Source of the DNA: Pseudomonas gregormendelii
Lineage (GTDB): Bacteria > Pseudomonadota > Gammaproteobacteria > Pseudomonadales > Pseudomonadaceae
Direction of reading: 5' to 3'
Length of the DNA: 64,000 nt
NCBI RefSeq assembly: GCF_017114825.1
Contig: NZ_JADEVO010000013.1
Span: forward strand, 1 to 64,000
Part shown: positions 56,209-64,000 of the stretch, in pieces
Position numbering within the stretch: position 1 is the first letter of the stretch
Layout: each line of letters opens with the position of its first letter
Program-made: the position numbers and the translations under genes
Notes under the pieces: model-generated
Database searches by the model: none
What the model saw: only the letters and a program-made list of their open reading frames with translations
What the model was told of the DNA's origin: nothing

Positions 56209-56571
56209 ATGAGCACAAGGAAGTCGCTCCTGTGGGTAGGCATTAGCAAAAAAGACCTGATGCAGATGCCTGCCGATGTTCAAGATGTTTTCGGTCACGC
56301 ACTGGATCTGGCACAGAGAGGTGCCAAACATCCGGATGCTAAACCCCTTAAGGGCTTTGTAGGCGCAGGTGTTCTTGAGGTGATCGAGGATTACCATACA
56401 AACACCTATCGTTCGGTCTACACGGTGAGATTTGGCAATGCCATCTACGTTCTGCACTGCTTTCAAAAAAAGTCATCTTCGGGAATTAAAACGGCGCAGA
56501 GCGACGTCGAATTAATCAGAACGAGACTCCAGGCGGCGCAGGCTCACGCAAAAGGATCGAAGAATGATTGA
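56209..56571 (+). CDS. RelE/Gp49-like toxin
   Basis: A 120-residue toxin of the phage-derived Gp49-like (HigB/RelE) family: LMQMPADVQDVFGHALDLAQ, KGFVGAGVLEVIEDYHTNTY, RSVYTVRFGNAIYVLHCFQK and KKSSSGIKTAQSDVELIRTR. The order of basic and aromatic residues matches mRNA interferases that cut on the ribosome. It is full length and precedes its antitoxin, overlapping it by 8 bp. This is an intact locus. Confidence 0.9.
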   Translation: MSTRKSLLWVGISKKDLMQMPADVQDVFGHALDLAQRGAKHPDAKPLKGFVGAGVLEVIEDYHTNTYRSVYTVRFGNAIYVLHCFQKKSSSGIKTAQSDVELIRTRLQAAQAHAKGSKND

Positions 56572-56884
56572 AATTGAAAAAAGCAGCGGCAACGTTTACG
56601 AAGACCTCGGGACACCCGAAGCCAGTGAAATGCAGGTCAAATCCCAGTTGGCGGCGAAGATTGGCGAGATCATCAAGGCCCGGCATTTGACCCAAATTCA
56701 AGCGGCCGAAATTCTAGGCCTGACACAGCCTAAGCTTTCGGAAATGCTGCGAGGAAAGTTTCGTGGCATCAGCGAGTCCAAGATGATGGACTGCCTGTTA
56801 TTACTCGGGCGAGATGTGCAGATCGTTATCAAGTCAGCCCCCAATTCAAGGAAAGAGGGCCGAATTGAAGTGGTATTCGCCTGA
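56564..56884 (+). CDS. HigA-like XRE antitoxin
   Basis: A 106-residue protein with helix-turn-helix HLTQIQAAEILGLTQPKLSE followed by MLRGKFRGIS and a C-terminal strand for dimerisation. It overlaps the toxin gene by 8 bp and should neutralise it and repress the operon. Confidence 0.9.
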   Translation: MIEIEKSSGNVYEDLGTPEASEMQVKSQLAAKIGEIIKARHLTQIQAAEILGLTQPKLSEMLRGKFRGISESKMMDCLLLLGRDVQIVIKSAPNSRKEGRIEVVFA

Positions 56885-57025
56885 AGACTACACACTCACC
56901 AACCGTGCGATGACGGAGGGCCGGTGACAGAACTCACTGACTCGCCAACCTGCCGAGACTGTTCAGAACTGCAATCATCACCGTTCCTCAAATCACGTAC
57001 GAATACTCACTTCAAGCCGTAGCTT

Positions 57026-58078
57026 TTACCCCGGGCTTTGTTGATTCTGGTAAACCGGCTGCTCGACTTCGTACCACCAGGCTTCCCCGCGGGAAGGTTG
57101 CTTCAGGTTAAACGCCTCCCCCATCTGCGGGGTCGTTATCGACACACTGCGCTCCCAGGCCAATGCCATGATGCGGTCGAACGGTTCGTACCAGGCATGC
57201 ATCGACAAGTCGAAAGTACCGTTGTGGATCGGCAGCAGCCAGCGCCCTTTGAGGTCGATGTGCGCCTGCAGGGTTTGCTCAGGCTGCATGTGCACATGCG
57301 GCCACTCGACGTTGTAGGCGCCGGTTTCCATCAGCGTCAGGTCGAACGGGCCGTGCTGCTCACCGATGCGCTTGAAGCCATCGAAGTACCCGCTGTCGCC
57401 GCTGAAAAAGATCCGCGTATCGGCGTCGATCATCACCCACGAAGCCCATAGCGTACTGTTGCCATCGAACAGGCCACGCCCGGAAAAATGTTGCGACGGC
57501 GTGGCGATGAACTGGATGCCGTCGACCTCGGTACCTTGCCACCAGTCCAGTTGTCGCACCTTGCTGGCATCGACTCCCCACTTGATCAGTGTGTCACCCA
57601 CGCCCAGCGGGGCCAGGAAATAGTTGGCCTTGCTCGCGAGCCGGAGCACGGCCTGATAGTCCAGGTGGTCGTAATGATCGTGGGAGAGGATCACCGCTTC
57701 GATCGGCGGCAGTGCTTCGAGGCTGATCGGCGGTTGATGAAAGCGCTTGGGCCCGGCCCATTGCACGGGCGATGCGCGTTCGGCGAACACCGGATCAGTA
57801 ATCCAGAATTTGTCGCGCATTTTCAGCAATACGGTCGAGTGGCCAAGGCGGTAGACGCTGTGATTGGGTGCAGCGATCAGCGCCTCGCGGGTCAGCGGCT
57901 GCACCGGCACCGCGGCGGCTGGGCGGGTGTTGCGCGGTTTGTGGAAGATCATGTTCCACATGATGCGCAGCATCTTGCGCAGGCCTTCGCGCTGGACGGG
58001 GGCATGGTTGCGAAAGAGCCCTTCGACTTGACGGGAAGATTCAGGTTCGCGAACCGTGTCTGAATCAGAGATGGCCAT
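57026..58078 (-). CDS. MBL-fold hydrolase, NAPE-PLD/UlaG-like
   Basis: From ATG near 58078 the product is 350 residues. The metallo-beta-lactamase motifs are LILSHDHYDHLD-type (SHDHYDHLDY), a later GHSTVLL strand start, FSGDSGYFDGF with the bridging aspartate, and LPIHNGTFDL as the last histidine. The arrangement resembles phospholipase D of the NAPE type and L-ascorbate lactonases. The frame runs on to 58150 (GTG) without a ribosome binding site. It is divergent from a TetR regulator 213 bp away, which may control it. Confidence 0.88.
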   Translation of the reverse strand: MAISDSDTVREPESSRQVEGLFRNHAPVQREGLRKMLRIMWNMIFHKPRNTRPAAAVPVQPLTREALIAAPNHSVYRLGHSTVLLKMRDKFWITDPVFAERASPVQWAGPKRFHQPPISLEALPPIEAVILSHDHYDHLDYQAVLRLASKANYFLAPLGVGDTLIKWGVDASKVRQLDWWQGTEVDGIQFIATPSQHFSGRGLFDGNSTLWASWVMIDADTRIFFSGDSGYFDGFKRIGEQHGPFDLTLMETGAYNVEWPHVHMQPEQTLQAHIDLKGRWLLPIHNGTFDLSMHAWYEPFDRIMALAWERSVSITTPQMGEAFNLKQPSRGEAWWYEVEQPVYQNQQSPG

Positions 58079-58290
58079 AAAAAACTCCAGAACGAGCGCA
58101 AACGATTGCGTGTTAGCTCGGTGAACCGGGATGAATGGCCAAGCATGCACGCATCAGCCAGAGATCTATTTTTAACAGCGCAGGATTAACACAACATTAC
58201 ACTGCACGGTGTAGTTTCAAGGTTGCATCAAAGCCGATCACAAGTAAACTGCTCAGTGTAATTCTTCTCTCTTCCTGCCGAAGCGTACTT

Positions 58291-58902
58291 ATGACAGCTC
58301 CAAAGCGCCTGACCGATCGAAAACGCGAAGCCATCATCCAGGCTGCCATTGCCGAATTCCGCGCCAACGGTTTCGACATCACCAGCATGGACAAGATTGC
58401 CGCGACGGCGGACGTGTCAAAGCGCACGGTGTACAACCACTTCCCGAGCAAAGAGGAATTGTTTGCCGAGATCCTCAATCAGCTGTGGGCCCGGGTCACT
58501 GCCGAACAGGATGTGGCGTACCAGCCCGACGAGCCCCTGCGCGGCCAGATGCGCCAGTTGCTGATGGCAAAGATGCACACGCTGGGGGATGAGAATTTTC
58601 TAAACCTGGCGCGCGTCGCCATTGCTGCCACCCTCCATTCCCCCGAGCGCGGGCAGGACATGGTTGCGCGCATGAACGAGCGCGAGGGAGGCCTGACGGT
58701 GTGGATTCGTGCAGCACAGGCGGATGGTCGCCTGAAGCCGGTCGACCCGGCCTTCGCCGCGCATCAGATACAAGGCATGCTCAAGTCATTCGCGTTCTGG
58801 CCACAGATCTCCCTGGGTTTGCCGAGCCTTGAGGCCGCGATGCAGGACCAGGTGGTGGATTCGGCCCTGGACATGTTCCTGGCCTGTTATCAGCTGGCAT
58901 AA
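58291..58902 (+). CDS. TetR-family regulator
   Basis: The 203-residue product from ATG 58291 starts MTAPKRLTDRKREAIIQAAI. Its N-terminal helix-turn-helix is GFDITSMDKIAATADVSKRT followed by VYNHFPSKEELF, and the C-terminal ligand domain resembles the AefR-type (TetR_C). The longer frame from 58135 has no start signal. It probably represses the divergent MBL-fold gene. Confidence 0.9.
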   Translation: MTAPKRLTDRKREAIIQAAIAEFRANGFDITSMDKIAATADVSKRTVYNHFPSKEELFAEILNQLWARVTAEQDVAYQPDEPLRGQMRQLLMAKMHTLGDENFLNLARVAIAATLHSPERGQDMVARMNEREGGLTVWIRAAQADGRLKPVDPAFAAHQIQGMLKSFAFWPQISLGLPSLEAAMQDQVVDSALDMFLACYQLA

Positions 58903-59027
58903 ATGACAAGGTCTGACCGCTGGTCAACGTTTCGCTGACGCTGCATGAAACTTCGCGATGTGTTTCAGAATGAAACCGGCGCCAGCGCTATAGTGTGCCT
59001 CTGTCCTAACGACCCGCAGAGAGCACC

Positions 59028-59567
59028 ATGACCACGACGACTGATTCCAAACCCGCGGCCCCTGTCGATCACCTGCGGTTCCACCGCCGTCATGCTCACC
59101 TCGCCCCGACCTTTGGCAACGACAAGTTCGCCCTGCGCGCCGAGGCATTCGCGCGGTTCTTCGGTACCCCGACCTTTCTCGGCGCACAGACGCTGATCGT
59201 AGTGCTGTGGGTGTGCCTCAATGTATTTGGCGTGGCGCACTTCGATCTGTATCCGTTCATCCTGCTCAACCTCGCGTTCAGCCTGCAGTCAGCCTACGCC
59301 GCACCCTTGATTCTATTGGCCCAGACTCGCCAGGCAGCACGGGACAAAGCCCAGTCGGATGCCGACGCCCAGCACCGCGAAGCACTGGCGGTGGCCAACA
59401 CCGAGCGCCAGGCACAGGCGGCGCACAACTCCGCGCAGTTATTGGAATTGCTGGAACAGAACACTCGCCTGACCGAGATGACAAAAGCACTGACCGAGCG
59501 CATCGAGAACCTGACTTCGCAAATGCACCAGCACCTTGTGCTCGAGCACCCGCCAACTAACAATTGA
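59028..59567 (+). CDS. DUF1003 membrane protein
   Basis: A 179-residue protein with two membrane segments (about 51-70 and 76-98) in the DUF1003 pattern (FFGTPTFLGAQTLIVVLWVC and FDLYPFILLNLAFSLQSAYA), then a long C-terminal coiled coil (100-170). Function unknown. It is monocistronic, preceded by AGAGAG five bases before the ATG. Confidence 0.88.
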   Translation: MTTTTDSKPAAPVDHLRFHRRHAHLAPTFGNDKFALRAEAFARFFGTPTFLGAQTLIVVLWVCLNVFGVAHFDLYPFILLNLAFSLQSAYAAPLILLAQTRQAARDKAQSDADAQHREALAVANTERQAQAAHNSAQLLELLEQNTRLTEMTKALTERIENLTSQMHQHLVLEHPPTNN

Positions 59568-59602
59568 TGTGGCGCCAGGTCGGGCCACTTCGTCGGAACG
59601 CC

Positions 59603-59929
59603 TCACCCCTGCACAAGACTGCGCTGCGCCAAAATCTCCGGCACATCCCTGCGGTTCATGTACACACGCAACGGTTCGGTGACGTTGATCCGGTCATCGA
59701 TATTCTGATCCAGCAATAACTGAATCAACTCGCGCTTGAGCGTCATGCCCTGATCCGGACCGGGTGCCCAGACGAACTCACTCACAGGAATAATGCCGTC
59801 ATCCGCCACGTCCATGCCGAAGGAATCTTCGCTGAAACGTACGATGTATTGGCCGGTTTTGCGGTTGAGGCCGACGAAACCCTTGAGCTGGTCGGCGGCC
59901 TGGCAGATGAGCTGGGAAGTGATGCGCAT
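59603..59929 (-). CDS. Small conserved hypothetical protein, 108 aa
   Basis: From ATG 59929 the product starts MRITSQLICQAADQLKGFVG and continues NRKTGQYIVRFSEDSFGMDV, then a C-terminal half ending ILAQRSLVQG. It is soluble and acidic with no recognised domain. A much longer frame to 60316 runs through the glpQ promoter and start and is not coding. Confidence 0.7.
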   Translation of the reverse strand: MRITSQLICQAADQLKGFVGLNRKTGQYIVRFSEDSFGMDVADDGIIPVSEFVWAPGPDQGMTLKRELIQLLLDQNIDDRINVTEPLRVYMNRRDVPEILAQRSLVQG

Positions 59930-60146
59930 ATAAACCTCACAACAAGTGATCGATGGTTTACACGCAAGGCGGGTGCACGGGTTTCCCTCTGCCGGGGAAA
60001 CTGCCGTGGCCAAGAGTACTGCAAAGAAGCGCACAAATGCGCTGAAAAAAATGGGTTTAAACAGGTTTATGTCGGTCTGGCGATAGCGCTGTCGGCGCTC
60101 AGTTGTTAAAAGGGACGTCTTTGAAAACTGCGAAAGGACCTCGACC

Positions 60147-61274
60147 ATGGCTGTCACCTTCACCCAAAGCGCTCTGCTGCTGAGCGTGCTGCTCGGTCTC
60201 GGCCAGGCACAAGCCGCCAGCGAGCCAAGCCCTACGGCGCTGGCAACCCGCATGGGTATACCGCACCCAGCGGTGATTGCGCACCGCGGCGCGTCATTCG
60301 ATGCACCGGAATCCACCGCCGCCGCCTACAAGCTGGCCCGCGACCTGGGCGCCGATTATCTCGAGCTGGACCTGCAGCGCAGCAAAGACGGCGTACTCTT
60401 CGCCCTGCACGACGACAACCTGCAACGCACCACCGACGTAGCCAGCAAGTTTCCCGAGCGCAAGGACAGCCCGGCCAACGCCTTCACCCTCGCCGAGCTG
60501 AAAACTCTCGACGCCGGCGGCTGGTTCAACAAGGCCTACCCGGACCGCGCTCGCCCCTCATTCGTCGGCCTGCAGATCCTGACCCTCGACGAAATCATCG
60601 ACATCGCCCAGGGCAATCCGCTGCATAAGCCGGGCCTGTACATCGAGACCAAGGAACCGAAGCAGTTTCCAGGGCTGGAACGTGATTTGAAGGACAAGCT
60701 CCAGGACCGCGGCTGGCTGAGCCCCGCTGGTTCAAAGCTGGCAAAGAGCCCACTGGCCGTCGGCCAGGGCAAAGGCAAGGTGGTGCTGCAGACGTTCGAG
60801 AAGAGCAGCCTGGAACTGCTGGAAAAGGAAATGCCCCAGGTGCCGAAGATCTTGTTGCTGTGGGTCGGCCCGGGCAGCATCGAGCCCAAGTCCAAAGTGA
60901 CCTTCGCTGAATCCGGCGACAAGGACAAAGCCACCTACTACGCCAAACAGGAGCCCAAGAGCAAAGCCGAATTCCAGCAATGGGTCGAGTACGCTAAATC
61001 TGCCGGCGCCATCGGCACCGGTCCTTCTGCGGCGCTGACCAAGGGCGGTGACCAGAGCTACTCCGATCTGGTGCAACCGTGGATGAACCAGTACACCCAC
61101 GATCAGGGATTGCTGGTGCACGTCTACACGATCGACGATGCGGTGGATTATCAGAAGGTCACGGATGCGGGGGTTGATGGCATCTTCACCAACCGCGCCA
61201 GTGAGCTGCTGAAGTTCTACAAGCGTCCAGCGGCGGCGAGTGTTGGGCAGTTGTTGCAGAATAATGGGTATTGA
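60147..61274 (+). CDS. glpQ: Periplasmic glycerophosphodiester phosphodiesterase
   Basis: A 375-residue protein with a signal peptide (first ~24 residues, ending GQAQAA). It then shows the GDPD TIM barrel with AHRGASFDAPESTAAAYKLA, the metal-binding ELDLQRSKDGVLFALHDDNL, and HVYTIDDAVDYQKVTDAGVD near the C-terminus. It hydrolyses glycerophosphodiesters to glycerol-3-phosphate and alcohols in the periplasm. Transcribed alone. Confidence 0.94.
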   Translation: MAVTFTQSALLLSVLLGLGQAQAASEPSPTALATRMGIPHPAVIAHRGASFDAPESTAAAYKLARDLGADYLELDLQRSKDGVLFALHDDNLQRTTDVASKFPERKDSPANAFTLAELKTLDAGGWFNKAYPDRARPSFVGLQILTLDEIIDIAQGNPLHKPGLYIETKEPKQFPGLERDLKDKLQDRGWLSPAGSKLAKSPLAVGQGKGKVVLQTFEKSSLELLEKEMPQVPKILLLWVGPGSIEPKSKVTFAESGDKDKATYYAKQEPKSKAEFQQWVEYAKSAGAIGTGPSAALTKGGDQSYSDLVQPWMNQYTHDQGLLVHVYTIDDAVDYQKVTDAGVDGIFTNRASELLKFYKRPAAASVGQLLQNNGY

Positions 61275-61282
61275 GTTGGGAC

Positions 61283-61330
61283 CGAGGTGACTGCGTCGCG
61301 GGCAAGCCTTGCTACCACACAAGTCTTGCT
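61283..61330. repeat. Degenerate REP fragment
   Basis: GCGTCGCGGGCAAGCCTTGC and a second part rich in GCTCCTGC lie just after glpQ. They resemble one decayed family A REP with mismatches in both arms. Confidence 0.45.
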
Positions 61331-61417
61331 CCTGCAAAAACAGGGGAATTAAGCCTGAATTAAGTTGCCACAGTTAATCTGGTTCCACTTAAACAGCTCA
61401 TCCAAGGAAAGAACCTA

Positions 61418-61726
61418 ATGAAAACTTTGACTGCTCTCTTTACCGCTGCTGCTCTGACCCTCACCGCTGGCCTGGCCCAGGCTGACGATGTTCCGATGGA
61501 TCAGATCCCGCAACTGGTCAAGGACAAAAAGATCAAGCCACTGGAAGAACTGAACCAGATCGTGATGAAACTGCACCCAGGCGCCACCATCACCGATAGC
61601 GACCTGGATAACCACTTCAACGGCTACGAGTACGAAGTCGAACTCAAAGACGCCAAAGGCGTTGAGTGGGACGTCGACTTGAACGCTGCGACCGGCGAAG
61701 TTCTGAAGAACAAACAAGACGACTGA
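61418..61726 (+). CDS. PepSY-domain periplasmic protein
   Basis: A 102-residue protein with a signal peptide (MKTLTALFTAAALTLTAGLA) and a PepSY domain: LNQIVMKLHPGATITDSDLD, YEYEVELKDAKGVEWDVDLN and AATGEVLKNKQDD. PepSY domains inhibit or chaperone peptidases or act in envelope sensing. It is followed by a strong terminator. Function of this member unknown. Confidence 0.92.
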   Translation: MKTLTALFTAAALTLTAGLAQADDVPMDQIPQLVKDKKIKPLEELNQIVMKLHPGATITDSDLDNHFNGYEYEVELKDAKGVEWDVDLNAATGEVLKNKQDD

Positions 61727-61733
61727 TTAACCA

Positions 61734-61776
61734 AACCAAAAGCCGCACGATTTCACGATCGTGCGGCTTTTTGCTG
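61734..61776. terminator. Terminator after the PepSY gene
   Basis: AAAAGCCGCACGAT (61738-61751) pairs perfectly over 14 bp with 61758-61771, followed by T residues. It ends the PepSY transcript and, on the other strand, the chemotaxis receptor gene whose stop is at 61788. Confidence 0.95.
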
Positions 61777-61787
61777 TTCCGAAAAAA

Positions 61788-63428
61788 CTACGCACTCAGG
61801 CGCGCCGTCACTTCATTCAACTGCCCGGACAAACCGTGCAGGTTGTGGCTGGCCGCTTCAGTACGCTGCACGTTATCCAGATTGGTGCTGGCAATGCTGG
61901 TGATCTCGGTCAGGTTCCGCGAAATGTCCTCGGCCACTGAAGTCTGCTCTTCGGCAGCCGTAGCAATCTGGCGATTCATGTCGCGGATCGCTTCCACCGC
62001 CAGGGTGATACGTTCAAGCATGGCGCCAGCCTGGGTAACTTGCGCAACGCTTTCCTCACTGCGGGACTGGCCACTCTCGATTGCATGAGCCGCATCCACC
62101 GCACCGGTTTGCACCGTCTGTATGATCTGGTTGATCTCGATAATCGACGCCGCCGTGCGCTGGGCCAGGCTGCGAACTTCATCGGCCACCACGGCAAAAC
62201 CGCGTCCTGCTTCGCCAGCCCGTGCGGCTTCGATCGCGGCGTTGAGCGCCAGCAGGTTAGTCTGCTCGGCGATGCCGCGAATCACTTCCAGAACCTTGCC
62301 GATACGCCCGCTGTCGGTTTCCAGCTGGCGAATGACCGTCGCGGTATTGGCAATTTCACCACGCATCAAGGTGATGGTCTGAATGGTGCCCTGCATGACT
62401 TTTTCGCCCTGCTGGGCTGACTGGTCGGCGTCGTCGGCAGCACGTGCTGCGTCGGCTGCGTGACGCGCAACTTCCTGGGCGGTAGCGGACATTTCGTTCA
62501 TCGCCGTCGCCACCTGATCGGTGCGGTTGAACTGCTCATTGGTGCCGCCGGCCATGAGGCTGGCGATCGACTTCAACTCGCCGCTGGCGCTGTCCAGGTC
62601 CGACGCACTGCGCTGCAGACGACTAAACGTATCGGCGAGAAAGTCGCGCAGGGTATTGGCCGCAACGGCGAGCTTGCCCAACTCATCCTGACGGGTGCTG
62701 GCCACTCGTTCGGCAAAACGTCCCTGGCTGAGTTGCGCCACGTAGTCGATCAATTTGCGGATCGGCTCAACCAGGTTGCGGTCGACCAGCCACAGGCTCA
62801 ACAGGCCGATCAACAAACCCGAGACCAGCATCACCACGAGACCCAGCAACACGGTGCGATCGGCAGTGGCGCTGATCACTGTCGACTGCTCAGTGCCCTG
62901 CTTACGCAGCTCGCTGACCAGTTCGCTCATCTGCTCGCTGGCGGCACGGTCGACACCTTTGACCGCGGCGTCCCCCACCGTCGGATCAGCACCCGCCGCC
63001 ACATAGGCATCGCGTCCCTTCTGGTAAGCGGCGCCCAGCTGGCGATGCTCATCGCGCAGACGTTCGATGCGCGTCTTCAGTTGCGGTTCGATGCCCTTCT
63101 GCCCGGCCAGTTCACCGAGAATATTCTGCACGTCGTGCTGGCGGTCCTCGAACTGCTTCCAGTACTTGGCCAGTTCAGCCGGTTGCTTGCCACGCAGCAG
63201 GACGTTTTTCCATTCCTGTACCTGCACCTTGAATTGCAGGTTGGCTTCGTCGATCAACTGCGAAGTGTGCAAAGGACCTTCGATGAGATTGGCGTAGCTC
63301 TGAACGCCGCCAGACAAGAAGTGAAAGCAGGACAGCGCGATCAGCAACATCGCCAGCAGGCTGCCGCTCAACAAAGCGAGGATTTGTGCTCTCAGGGATT
63401 TTTGCAAAAACATCGAGTGGTATCTCAT
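61788..63428 (-). CDS. Methyl-accepting chemotaxis protein
   Basis: From ATG 63428 the receptor has 546 residues: a membrane helix (about 12-40), a periplasmic helical sensor of ~180 residues, a second membrane helix (about 192-214, [20 protein letters not shown]), a HAMP linker and the signalling domain with the conserved tip [20 protein letters not shown]. The sensor looks like a four-helix-bundle type; its ligand cannot be read. ATG 63413 is an alternative start. Confidence 0.93.
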   Translation of the reverse strand: MRYHSMFLQKSLRAQILALLSGSLLAMLLIALSCFHFLSGGVQSYANLIEGPLHTSQLIDEANLQFKVQVQEWKNVLLRGKQPAELAKYWKQFEDRQHDVQNILGELAGQKGIEPQLKTRIERLRDEHRQLGAAYQKGRDAYVAAGADPTVGDAAVKGVDRAASEQMSELVSELRKQGTEQSTVISATADRTVLLGLVVMLVSGLLIGLLSLWLVDRNLVEPIRKLIDYVAQLSQGRFAERVASTRQDELGKLAVAANTLRDFLADTFSRLQRSASDLDSASGELKSIASLMAGGTNEQFNRTDQVATAMNEMSATAQEVARHAADAARAADDADQSAQQGEKVMQGTIQTITLMRGEIANTATVIRQLETDSGRIGKVLEVIRGIAEQTNLLALNAAIEAARAGEAGRGFAVVADEVRSLAQRTAASIIEINQIIQTVQTGAVDAAHAIESGQSRSEESVAQVTQAGAMLERITLAVEAIRDMNRQIATAAEEQTSVAEDISRNLTEITSIASTNLDNVQRTEAASHNLHGLSGQLNEVTARLSA

Positions 63429-63686
63429 GGCAGGGATAAGACACGCCAGGCAGGCGTGCAAGATGTCCGGACATCCCTGTCGGCGACGCAGGTCCACGAC
63501 CTTCATCGCAATAGAACCAGCTACCCGTCATCGGCGCGCCAGAGCCTTTCTTTAGCGATTTAGACCAATGGCGCACGAGAATCATCCATCATCAAAACGT
63601 CATAAAACGGTAATAATTCAGCGCCATGCTGCGGCTTAAGTGTCCCTGTAAAACTTTGCAACATTCGCCTCCCGCAGCGAGAGCTC

Positions 63687-64000
63687 ATGAACCACAGCAT
63701 CGATCACAGCCATCGCGACCAGGACCTGTTCGGTCTACTGTACGGTTTCAGTTTTCGGCCCGGCGAGCCTGGCCGAGAGATCGATTCGGCCCAGGCGCTG
63801 CAGTGCCTGCAGCAGCCCCAGGACAGCGAAGAATTCCTCTGGCTGCACCTGAACCTGGCACACGCCGCCTGCGAGCGCTGGATGAAAAGCTATCTGGAAT
63901 TGCCCGATGAGTTTTTCGAAGCCCTTCACGAAGGCTCGCGATCAACGCGCATCGAGCATGTGGATTCAGCGCTGCTGGCGGTGGTCAACGACGTGGTATT
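63687..64000 (+). CDS. CorA/ZntB-family transporter, partial
   Basis: The first ~104 codons, from ATG 63687 to the window end, are visible. It begins MNHSIDHSHRDQDLFGLLYG and contains FLWLHLNLAHAACERWMKSY, then LPDEFFEALHEGSRSTRIEH, the N-terminal cytoplasmic domain of CorA-family magnesium/zinc transporters (ZntB-like). The membrane part with the GMN motif lies outside the window. Confidence 0.85.
   Translation, partial: MNHSIDHSHRDQDLFGLLYGFSFRPGEPGREIDSAQALQCLQQPQDSEEFLWLHLNLAHAACERWMKSYLELPDEFFEALHEGSRSTRIEHVDSALLAVVNDVV

Overview
The window looks like the chromosome of a Pseudomonas species, most probably of the P. fluorescens group. This rests on gene content and order: amrZ; the rsmA/csrA-tRNA-Ser-tRNA-Arg cluster beside lysC and alaS; the succinyltransferase arginine pathway in the order aruC-aruF-aruG-astD-astB-orf-astE; the aotJQMOP-argR operon; acs; nrdB; and many Pseudomonas-type REP doublets. 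This is inference from gene content, since no database search was possible.

Layout. 1-346 is the leader of an rRNA operon on the minus strand, with three tandem promoters and a boxA; the rRNA genes lie left of the window. 714-14424 is a 13.7-kb integrated element at the 3' end of tRNA-Arg(CCT). It is bounded by a 48-bp direct repeat and a second, inner pair of 21-bp repeats that look like integrase arm sites. It carries a tyrosine integrase at the left end, small DNA-binding and replication-type genes, a palindromic iteron cluster, a second tyrosine integrase, an HK97-type major capsid gene and a small-terminase-like gene, but no portal, protease, large terminase or tail genes. Its right half is an AT-rich minus-strand cargo block: a coiled-coil membrane protein, a coupled two-gene unit (soluble plus membrane protein), a HEPN-like gene with an internal stop, and a SIR2-family NADase-like gene. 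I read the element as a phage satellite with antiphage cargo.

14378-44476 is mostly core genome: tRNA-Arg(CCT), small genes, amrZ, mgtE, tRNA-Arg(ACG) x2, tRNA-Ser(GCT), csrA, lysC, alaS, ltaE, an FMN riboswitch with a second lumazine synthase, the arginine catabolic operon, its regulator argR, the arginine/ornithine ABC transporter, acs and nrdB. The arginine genes form one circuit: AotJQMP imports arginine, AruC/FG/AstD/B/E degrade it to glutamate and succinate, and ArgR controls both. Matches to the ArgR half-site TGTCGC-N8-AA lie before aruC and aotJ.

44477-57025 is an accessory patch with an orphan BRO-N protein, an HNH nuclease, five toxin-antitoxin loci and a three-gene cassette (2-oxoglutarate oxygenase, TauE-type exporter, YbaK-type tRNA-editing protein). 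Two toxin-antitoxin loci are intact. In the other three the toxin is broken and the antitoxin is whole: two toxins are cut at REP sequence and one is frameshifted by a 5-bp duplication. 57026-64000 returns to ordinary genes: an MBL-fold hydrolase with a divergent TetR regulator, DUF1003, glpQ, PepSY, a chemotaxis receptor and the start of a CorA-family transporter.
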